Source: Corynebacterium halotolerans YIM 70093 = DSM 44683
GTDB lineage: Bacteria; Actinomycetota; Actinomycetes; Mycobacteriales; Mycobacteriaceae
Assembly: GCF_000341345.1 (NCBI RefSeq)
Contig: NC_020302.1
Location: forward strand, 1,220,075 to 1,284,074
Direction of reading: 5' to 3'
Length of the DNA: 64,000 nt
The notes under the pieces were generated by a model that worked only from the letters and a program-made list of their open reading frames with translations, did no database searches and was not told the DNA's origin. The translations under genes were made by a program, and so were the position numbers. Of this stretch, positions 27,432 to 35,500 are shown piece by piece (positions within the stretch are counted from its first letter, which is position 1; each line of letters opens with the position of its first letter).

Positions 27432-28424
27432 ATGTCCGAGCCCAGCACCGTCCAGGACCTGTGCTCCCGCGACCTGCTAGAAATGCACGCCGCCGTGGCG
27501 CGTGCATACTTCCCGCACGACCTGCAGCGACTCAACCGTGCTGCCGCCCCCGGTGTCGTGCGCACTTTAGACCTCGGGCCACTCACCCTCGGGAGGATCC
27601 GATGGGGCACAGACATCACCCTCGACTGCGACTACGCGCAGGACGCCTACGAGGTGAATGTTGTGCTCGAGGGGACACTGTCCTGGGAACGGGACGGGAG
27701 TGAGTGGACCGCCGGTCCGGGCGAGGCCGCCGTCTTCCTCCCCGGGAAACGCAGCACCATCACCCACTGGGGCGCGGACGCGACAGTGCTCGGAATTAAG
27801 ATCGATCGGGAGGTGCTCCACCGTCACCTCGCCGCCGACACAACAGTCTCCGCTCCGCTCGAAGAGACAGCTCCGGCAGTGTTGGACCTGCGCTCTGGCG
27901 AGGGTCGCTCGTGGGTGACCTTCATCCGATCCTCGGGCGAGCACATCATCTCGGACCCCGCCGCAACATCCCTGCCTGCATTCCGTGACTCGCTTGTGGC
28001 ATCCGTCGCCGCGCCGATGGCGAATTTCCTCGCTCCAGCGGCTGGGATTGCCCCTCCCGGCCCGTATATGGTCCGCCGCGTTCGCGACGCTGTGGAACGG
28101 GACCCGGGCCGACGGTGGAGCCTGGACGATATGGCCGCGATCTCCGGTGTCGGGCGGCGGCGCCTGCAGCAGGCGTTCCGGGATTACGTCGGAATAGCAC
28201 CGACGGCGTGGTTACTACGTGTTCGCCTGGACCACGCATATCGACTGCTCGCCGCATCCGACGGAGAGACACCGGTGCATGAGGTGGCCTACGCGTGCGG
28301 GTTCAACCATCTGAGCCGGTTCGCCAAAGAGTTTCGGACGCGGTTCGGATGCGTGCCGTCAGAGGTGACACGTCGCGCACGAGAAAATGCTTATGATTCC
28401 ACGCCCATCCCTCCCGCGCCGTAA
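27432..28424 (+). CDS. AraC-family transcriptional regulator of the gco genes
   Basis: 330-residue regulator. The N-terminal cupin-like sensing domain (about 50-170, with EVNVVLEGTLSWERDG and AAVFLPGKRS) has the AraC-binding-like fold. The C-terminal double helix-turn-helix is at about 225-320: WSLDDMAAISGVGRRRLQQAFRDYVG, then the AraC signature VHEVAYACGFNHLSRFAKEFRTRFGCVPSE. ATG 27432 has a strong AGGAGG seven bases upstream. Divergent from gcoA and separated from it by the direct-repeat operator, so it is probably an aromatic-responsive activator of gcoAB. Confidence 0.88.
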   Translation: MSEPSTVQDLCSRDLLEMHAAVARAYFPHDLQRLNRAAAPGVVRTLDLGPLTLGRIRWGTDITLDCDYAQDAYEVNVVLEGTLSWERDGSEWTAGPGEAAVFLPGKRSTITHWGADATVLGIKIDREVLHRHLAADTTVSAPLEETAPAVLDLRSGEGRSWVTFIRSSGEHIISDPAATSLPAFRDSLVASVAAPMANFLAPAAGIAPPGPYMVRRVRDAVERDPGRRWSLDDMAAISGVGRRRLQQAFRDYVGIAPTAWLLRVRLDHAYRLLAASDGETPVHEVAYACGFNHLSRFAKEFRTRFGCVPSEVTRRARENAYDSTPIPPAP

Positions 28425-28587
28425 CTCTAAAACAGTGCTGGGAGCTGGCACGCGCTTGGTGAAGGTGAGCATCCTGCAGGTCCTTGAAACAAGCTGGTTC
28501 CGATGCTTTGCTCCGGGTTGTCCTAGCGGCGTCGTTTTGCTGCGGGAATCACGGCAGAGTTCAGCTCGCCGGCTAGCATCCCGGGGC

Positions 28588-28875
28588 ATGGACACCGGGC
28601 TCGAGCAATGGCAGCGCCACAACCTCGCCGTGCTGCGCGAGGCACTCGATGAGGCGCTGATCGTCCGCGTGATCCGCCGGTGCGGGGAACAGCGGCTCAT
28701 CGACGTCGGGCAGGCCCGGGCACTGGACCATGAGGGCTACCGCGGCATCCTCACGCTGCGGGATTTGGCCGATCGCTCGCGTCGGGCGCTCGAACTCGCC
28801 GACATCACCGCCGTGGAGATCATCGGGGTCTACCTCAAGGACTATGAGCCCGGGCAACCGGCGGGGGAGGAGTGA
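28588..28875 (+). CDS. small hypothetical protein
   Basis: 95-residue acidic, helical protein (MDTGLEQWQRHNLAVLREALDEAL...) of unknown function, without signal peptide or membrane segment. The frame is open further upstream, but ATG 28588 gives normal codon usage. TAGCAT at 28573-28578 sits where a -10 box would place transcription at or next to the start, so the message may be leaderless. About 160 bases without a recognisable gene separate it from the AraC regulator. Confidence 0.55.
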   Translation: MDTGLEQWQRHNLAVLREALDEALIVRVIRRCGEQRLIDVGQARALDHEGYRGILTLRDLADRSRRALELADITAVEIIGVYLKDYEPGQPAGEE

Positions 28876-28981
28876 GCACACTTTCGGGGGAGAACATCGC
28901 CGCAGATAAACCCCTCTGAATCGATCCGGAAACCCCGCCAAGCGTTTGACTTAACCCCTTGACCTGCGTTGACTCACTAGG

Positions 28982-29992
28982 GTGAAAATCTTCCAGGGCT
29001 CTCTCAGGCTGCGGGTAGTGGCCGCGGCGGCGCTCGGCGCCGCACTCGTGTTGACCGGATGCTCCGCCACCGGCGGGGCCCCGCGACCCACCGCGGGCGC
29101 GGAGGGCGGCGGGACCGTCGACACCCCGCGGCTGGTGGTCTCCATGGTCAGCCACGGCGCGCCGGGGGACACCTTCTGGGACCTGGTGCGCAAGGGTGCC
29201 GAGGACGCCGCGCAGAAGAACAACATCGAGCTGCGCTACTCCGCCGACCCGGAGGTGCCGAACCAGGCGAATCTGATCCAGTCGGCCATCGACTCGAACG
29301 TGGACGGCCTGGCCGTGACCATGCCCAACGCCGACGCCCTGGGGCCGGTCGCGCAGCGCGCGGTCGACGCCGACATCCCCGTCGTGGGGCTCAACGCCGG
29401 CATGGAGCGCTACCAGGACTTCGGCCTGAGCGGCTTCTTCGGTCAGGAGGAGCGGGTCGCCGGCACCCGGGCGGGGGAGCGGCTGGCTGCCGACGGCGCG
29501 GCACACGTGCTGTGCGTGATCCACGAGCAGGGCAACTCCTCCCAGGAGGACCGCTGCGCCGGGGTCGCGGACGGAATGGGTGGCACCGGCGAGGTGGAGA
29601 CCATCTACGTCAACGGCATGGACCTGACCTCCGTGCAGTCGACCCTGCAGGCCAAGCTTTCCCAGGACCCCTCCATCGACTGGGTGATGGGCCTGGTGAC
29701 CCCGGTGGCCTTGACCGCCGTGGATTCCGTGAACGGCGCCGGTTCGCAGGCACAGATCGCCACCTTCGACACCAACGCGCAGCTGGTGGACGCCGTCCGC
29801 AACGGTGACATCCAGTGGGCGATCGACCAGCAGCCCTACCTGCAGGGCTACCTGGCCATTGATGCCATCTGGCTGGCCCACCGCAACGGCAGCACCGTCG
29901 GTGGCGGGCGTCCCGTCTACACCGGCCCGAGCTTCGTCGACGCCTCGAATATCGACACCATCGCCGAGGCCGCGAAGGAGGGCCTGCGATGA
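28982..29992 (+). CDS. sugar ABC transporter substrate-binding lipoprotein
   Basis: 336-residue periplasmic-binding protein of the ribose/galactose type (Peripla_BP_4). It has a lipoprotein signal with lipobox LTGC (Cys27). Typical segments: VSHGAPGDTFWDLVRKGAEDAA, NLIQSAIDSNVDGLAVTMPN, VVGLNAGMERY and ATFDTNAQLVDAVRNGDIQWAIDQQPYLQGY. It captures a sugar outside the membrane for the permease encoded next. GTG 28982 gives the charged n-region needed for export but has no ribosome site. Three TTGAC pentamers at 28946, 28959 and 28969 crowd its upstream side. First gene of a three-gene operon. Confidence 0.85.
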   Translation: MKIFQGSLRLRVVAAAALGAALVLTGCSATGGAPRPTAGAEGGGTVDTPRLVVSMVSHGAPGDTFWDLVRKGAEDAAQKNNIELRYSADPEVPNQANLIQSAIDSNVDGLAVTMPNADALGPVAQRAVDADIPVVGLNAGMERYQDFGLSGFFGQEERVAGTRAGERLAADGAAHVLCVIHEQGNSSQEDRCAGVADGMGGTGEVETIYVNGMDLTSVQSTLQAKLSQDPSIDWVMGLVTPVALTAVDSVNGAGSQAQIATFDTNAQLVDAVRNGDIQWAIDQQPYLQGYLAIDAIWLAHRNGSTVGGGRPVYTGPSFVDASNIDTIAEAAKEGLR

Positions 29993-31062
29993 CCGCGACG
30001 ACCGAGACCACCGGGACGACCGCAGCGAAGGCGACGAGGAAGGCGCCGGGGGAGAACGAGGCCTCATCAAGTGGTCTCGCCGCGCTGATCCGGCGACCCG
30101 AACTGACCAGCCTGCTGGGCGCGGTCATCATCTTCGCCCTGTTCATGATCGTCGCCCCGGCCTTCCGCTCCTTCGACGCCTTCGCCACGGTGCTCTACGC
30201 CAGCTCGACGATCGGGATCATGGCCGTGGCCGTCGGCCTGCTGATGATCGGCAACGAGTTCGATCTCTCCGCCGGTGTCGCCGTGACCACCGCGGCACTG
30301 GCCGCGACGATGCTCAACTACAACCTGTGGCTGAACTCCTGGGTGGGCGCGGGGTTGGCGCTGCTGATCTCCCTGGCCATCGGGTTCTTCAACGGCTACC
30401 TGGTCACCCGGACCAAGATCGCATCCTTCCTGATCACCCTGGCCGCCTTCCTCATGCTCCAGGGCCTGAACCTGGCGGTGACCAAGCTGGTGACCGGACA
30501 GGTGGCCACCCCGATCATCTCCGACATGGAGGGCTTCCCCTCCGCACGCGCCGTGTTCGCCAGCACCGTCACCATCTTCGGCGTCGACGTCCGCGTCACC
30601 GTCTTCTGGTGGATCCTCTTCGTGGCCTTGGGCAGCTGGCTGCTCTACAAGACAAAGTTCGGCAACTGGATCTTCGCCGTCGGCGGCGACGAGGACGCCT
30701 CCCGCGCCGTCGGCGTGCCCGTCAAGCGCGTGAAGATCATCCTGTTCATGTTCGTCGGCTTCGCCGCCTGGTTCGTCGGTATGCACAACCTGTTCATGTT
30801 CGACTCCATCCAGGCGGGCCAGGGCGTGGGCAACGAGTTTCTCTACATCATCGCTGCGGTGATCGGCGGCTGCTCCATGACCGGTGGCCGCGGCACGGTG
30901 ATTGGCACCGCCATCGGCGCGCTGATCTTCGGCATGGTCAACCAGGGCATCGTCTACGCCGGCTGGAACCCCGACTGGTTCATGTTCTTCCTCGGTGCCA
31001 TGCTGCTGTTCGCCGTCCTGACCAATAACCGCTTCGAGAAGTTCACCAAGGAGAGGTCATGA
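29989..31062 (+). CDS. sugar ABC transporter permease (RbsC/FrcC type)
   Basis: 357-residue CUT2-family permease with about nine to ten transmembrane helices. The conserved GNEFDLSAGVAVTTAAL region and the loop GNWIFAVGGDEDASRAVGVPVKRVKI, which contacts the ATPase, identify the ribose-type family. GGCSMTGGRGTVIGTAIGALIFGMVNQG is the C-terminal family block. ATG 29989 overlaps the stop of the binding protein by four bases. Substrate unknown; no sugar kinase or isomerase gene is adjacent. Confidence 0.9.
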   Translation: MTATTETTGTTAAKATRKAPGENEASSSGLAALIRRPELTSLLGAVIIFALFMIVAPAFRSFDAFATVLYASSTIGIMAVAVGLLMIGNEFDLSAGVAVTTAALAATMLNYNLWLNSWVGAGLALLISLAIGFFNGYLVTRTKIASFLITLAAFLMLQGLNLAVTKLVTGQVATPIISDMEGFPSARAVFASTVTIFGVDVRVTVFWWILFVALGSWLLYKTKFGNWIFAVGGDEDASRAVGVPVKRVKIILFMFVGFAAWFVGMHNLFMFDSIQAGQGVGNEFLYIIAAVIGGCSMTGGRGTVIGTAIGALIFGMVNQGIVYAGWNPDWFMFFLGAMLLFAVLTNNRFEKFTKERS

Positions 31063-31844
31063 GCGGGAACTTTGATGCGACCGGCACCGAACTGGTCCGC
31101 CTCGAGGAGATCTCCAAGGACTACGGCGCCTACCGGGCCCTGGACTCGGTGTCCCTGACCGTGCACGCCGGCCAGGTCACCTGCGTGCTCGGCGACAACG
31201 GTGCCGGCAAATCCACGCTGATCAAGGTGCTGGCGGGCCTGCATTCGGCCTCCTCCGGCGTGATGTATGTGGCAGGGGAGGAAGTGGCGTTTGGCTCCCC
31301 GCGCGACGCCCTGGCTGCAGGCATCGCCACTGTCTACCAGGACCTGGCGGTGGTGGGGCAGATGAGCGTGTGGCGTAACTTCTTCCTCGGCCAGGAGCTC
31401 ACGGGCTTCCTCGGCCGACTGCGTGAAGAAGAGATGCGCAAGATCGCCGACCAACAGTTGCGCGAGATGGGCATCGAGCTGCGTGACGTTGACGTGCCCG
31501 TTGCCTCGCTGTCCGGCGGTCAGCGCCAGGTGGTGGCGATCGCGCGGGCGATCTATTTCGGGGCGAAGGTGCTGATTCTCGACGAACCGACCGCGGCGCT
31601 GGGTGTGAAGCAGTCTGGCATGGTGCTGCGTTTTATCGCCGCGGCCCGAGACCGCGGGATTGGAGTCATCTTCATCACTCACAACCCGCATCACGCCTAC
31701 CTGGTGGGCGACCATTTCGTGCTGCTGAGCTTGGGCCGACAGGTGCTGGATGCTTCGCGCGACGATGTGACACTCGAGGAGCTGACCCTGCAGATGGCTG
31801 GTGGGGGAGAGCTGGACTCGTTGGGGCATGAGTTGAGGGGTTAG
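31059..31844 (+). CDS. sugar ABC transporter ATP-binding protein (single NBD, FrcA type)
   Basis: 261-residue ATPase with one nucleotide-binding domain: Walker A GDNGAGKS, signature SLSGGQRQ, Walker B VLILDEPTAALG and switch His in FITHNPHHA. Most CUT2 systems use a double-domain ATPase of about 500 residues. A half-size ATPase is the FrcBCA fructose/ribose arrangement, so two copies should act per transporter. The start overlaps the permease stop by four bases (ATGA). This is the last gene before the low-GC island. Confidence 0.9.
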   Translation: MSGNFDATGTELVRLEEISKDYGAYRALDSVSLTVHAGQVTCVLGDNGAGKSTLIKVLAGLHSASSGVMYVAGEEVAFGSPRDALAAGIATVYQDLAVVGQMSVWRNFFLGQELTGFLGRLREEEMRKIADQQLREMGIELRDVDVPVASLSGGQRQVVAIARAIYFGAKVLILDEPTAALGVKQSGMVLRFIAAARDRGIGVIFITHNPHHAYLVGDHFVLLSLGRQVLDASRDDVTLEELTLQMAGGGELDSLGHELRG

Positions 31845-32508
31845 GAGCTGCCTCGGATGGGCGGCTGCAGATCCTTCCCCGGAGGAGAACATCAGCGGCC
31901 CTGGGCCAGCCCGAGGTTCCACACCGCTCAGGAGCTGCAGGTCTTCGACGAAAACGAAGGACGGCAGGCAACTTTCCGAGAGGGGTCACGCTGGTGCTCC
32001 TGCAGGTTGACGATCTCACAGGGTTCCCTGCGTAGCTCTGAGGAGCTATCCATTGAGGTGGGCTATACCTGAATGGTGGCGTCAGAGGTTTGGGGGCAAC
32101 GGATCTACCCTCTTTGATAGTGATCTTCAACCGATTCTCCGAGTCATAAAGACTGAGATATGACTGAGCTGAAACGATATGACTGAGCTGAAACCACCGA
32201 CTATGATCCAAAAATGATCTTTCATGGATCGAATAAACACCTCTTTCTCAGCTACCAGAAGCTCATTCCCGGCTGAGCAGCTGATCCATGGATGGAAAGC
32301 AATGGGAGGAGAATTTCGAGAAGCTGGGGAAGGAAGGTCACCAGGAGTATAGAACTGCTACCACGTGAGGCTGCAGGCCACTGCGAATAACATTGACAGC
32401 CGGATCTTCCCGGTTGGGCTTTGCGAACGCGCCATCCTTGCTCAGGCATGATTAACGCCTAAGGGAGAGAAAGTCCCCTCAGGTAAGACCAATTCGGAGA
32501 TAGATACG
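31845..32508. other. 664-base low-GC noncoding region at the left edge of the island
   Basis: No gene recognised; the short open frames here lack ribosome sites and family similarity. It holds a perfect 19-bp tandem duplication (32157-32194) and, at the right end, the ribosome site of the large helicase gene. It could contain promoter sequences or remnants left by insertion. Confidence 0.45.
32157..32194. repeat. 19-bp perfect tandem duplication
   Basis: GATATGACTGAGCTGAAAC occurs twice without spacing (32157-32175 and 32176-32194), preceded by a partial GACTGAG. It lies about 310 bases upstream of the large helicase gene. Possible regulator half-sites or a slippage duplication. Confidence 0.7.
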
Positions 32509-35500
32509 TTGCGACCCAATACTGAGAAAGCCGCTCGACTCTTCCAGTACCTGTCTGAGGTACAGAAGATGAAGGAAAAGAAGGTTCTGACGCTTTCGGA
32601 CTTTTCCAGAGACGGAAAGTATTTCTGGCTGTCTGAACTGACTTCCTTCGCCAAAGAGGGCGGCTCATCGCTTCGTCTTGGCCCCTCCCTTGCCGGGGTT
32701 CTCGAGGTAGAAGAAAGTGCTGTAGAGCAGGGGGATGACTCAGTCGTCCTTGCATTACCCCGACCTGAGGTCGTTGATTTCCCTCAGCCCAGCGCTGGGT
32801 TGAAAGAACGTCTTTCGAATGATGGCGCCAATCCCCAACGTCGTCCGGAGCTGGACGCCCAGACTGCTTCCGATGATGAAGATCAGCAGAAGAGTGCTGA
32901 GCTGCTTCAGAAGGAGTACAAGAATTGGCTGTCCCGTTGGGATGAGTGGGCGGACAATGAGCGCTTCAAGAAGCTCTACCAGGAGATGTTTGAGGTTCAG
33001 ACAAAAGCCAATCAGCAGGCTGATGAGTATGAACTGATCCTCGGTCTGGGAAGCCTGTACTGGGCATTGCCTGACGGAGACACCATCAAGCGGCCAATCT
33101 TCAGTACAAAACTTTCCATCGAGATGGACAAACACTCCGGTAAACTGACTCTGAGCTGTGATGATGGAATCGTGTCTGCTGAGCTGGACATCATTCCTGC
33201 GGAACACCTCTCCGATTCCAGGTTCATTGCTGATGTCAAGTCAGAATTGGAGAATCTCGAAGGTGATGTGCTCCTTCCTTCGACATTCAATGAGCTGGGA
33301 AAACTGACTGCGAATAGTCTCAGCACTGATGCAGTTTATGCGGAAAGCCTCATTCGACCGGCTGAATCAGGTCGCCCGACCCTGGCTTGGGCTCCCGTCA
33401 TCATTCTCCGACGCCGGCAGCGAACTGGTCTTGCTATGAGCTTTGCGGCCATCGCCGAGAAGATTCTCGAGACCGGACGAATCCCGGATGGTATGGCGGC
33501 GCTCATTGATCCCAATCAGCAGGCTTCAGTAGAGGAACCTGCCGGGCTGGGCGCGATCTATGAGAATGACGATGATATTTTCAGCCCCCTTCCGTTGAAC
33601 ACCCGCCAGAAGGCGGTTCTGGAAAGAGTGGATAGCCACTCCCAGACCATCGTCCAAGGGCCTCCTGGAACAGGTAAGACCCATATGGCGGCGGCTTTGC
33701 TGTCCCACCTGCTTGCCCAGGGAAAGCGGGTCCTGGTTACTGCCGAAACTGACCGGGCCCTCTATGAGCTCCGGGGAAAGATGCCGAAAGAGATACAGGA
33801 GCTGGCTGTATCTGTCATCGGTTCCAGCGAGTCAGATATAGCTGACCTTCGTGTGGCTATTGACACCATCTCGAGGAAGTCGAGCGAGTTCGATTCCAAG
33901 CTTTCTGACAAGGAAATTGGTGAACTCAACGATCGACTCAACGTACTCGGGGAAAGACGTGTCCGGGCGGTCCGGAGATGGGCTGACCGGATGGAGAGCG
34001 AAAGTAGTCCCATCGAGGTCGAGGGCTACGGTGAGACTGTCTCCAGAGCGATCGAGAAGTGGGTGGGTCAGAAGGATGAGTATGATTGGATCCAGGTTGT
34101 AGCTTTAGCTGATCTGGAGAACCCCTTCCCCCTCACTGATGGAGAGATCTCCGAATGGCTGCGCCTGCTCGAAACTCCCGAGCTAAAACAGTACCGGCAT
34201 CTCCAAAGCGCAGATACGTTTGACCTGAACTCCATCCCAACGGTCGAATCTTTTCAGGCCATGTGTTCGGACTGGAAATCAGTTAACGCTGAGCACCAGG
34301 CATTGGCGAACAAGGTTCCCGGAAAGCAACTAGATCGGTGGGAATCTTGCTCACAGGATGACCGAGCTAAGCTCGTCACGGCAGGTCGTCGCGCAGTGGA
34401 AATATGCGAGGAGCTGGAGAAGGACACCCGGCCATGGTCGAAGGATTTTTCCCCCGCCATGACTTCCTTCGAGGTCTCTAATGCTTGGAGGGATCTGGAG
34501 GGACTCCGAGTAAAAATCTCGGAGGTACGGAAGACAAGTGAGCCTCTCCAGGGAATCAGGAAGATTGTCGTTAACGGCGATGCAGAGTCCTTTGTACCGA
34601 TTGCACGTAGTCTTCAGGAGTTCCTGACCAAGGGCGGTAAGATCTCGGCCAAGCCGGATGGAACCGTCAAGCTCGGGCTTTTTCCCAAGAGGGTAGTCCG
34701 TGACTCGATGCCCTTTTTTGAGTCAGTCAGAATCGACGGCATGCCGCCCACCACACTGGAACAAGTCACCCAGTTTCTGGCATACGTCGATTTCAATTGG
34801 ATCATGGAAGATCTGCATGGTTCCTGGTCCTATTTTGATGAGCGGGGTTCTGTCGATCCTCAGCTGCAGGTTAACAATGATGCAGACCGTTTGGAGGAAT
34901 GCTCTAGCCGACTTCACAAGATTGCTGAACTGAGCCAGCAGTCCGAATTCGGGAATAGTCTCGGTTTCCGAATCGACGTGGATTCACCGTTAAGTTTCCT
35001 CAAGGATCTTGAAGCCCTGGAAGCTGCTTCATCTTCTAAGGCCAGGATGGAGAAGGAAGAGGCCAACTTCACTTCGGTGAAGGAAGCATGTGAACAGATC
35101 AGTGCAGATTCCACGCTTGCGTGGCCAAAGCAAATGGCCAAAGCTGTAAAACAACGAGATGTTGCAGCCTATGAGACAGCCAGAAAGCGGGCAGAGGAGG
35201 CTGCGGCACTGGCTGGAGATGCCCGTGAGTACGCTAGGATCTCCGATCTGGTTCAGACATGGTCTCGTGATCTTCACGCACGGGTCACCAATGATGCCCG
35301 GGGTGGGGTCTGGCGTCAGCGGGTCAGGGATACCGAAGCAGCGCGATGCTGGGCACTGGCGGGTAAGCGAATCGAGGACCGGAGTAACGAGGACCTCAGC
35401 GTCCTTCAAAAGGAGATCGCAATCCTGGAGGAGCAGATTACCTCCACCGTGACTTCCTTGGCGGCGCAACGCGCCTGGGCCCAGGCGGTTGGCAGCTCCC

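Noticed and set aside
31857..32072. 71-codon frame at the left edge of the island
   Set aside because: No ribosome site, no similarity and unusual composition; treated as noncoding.
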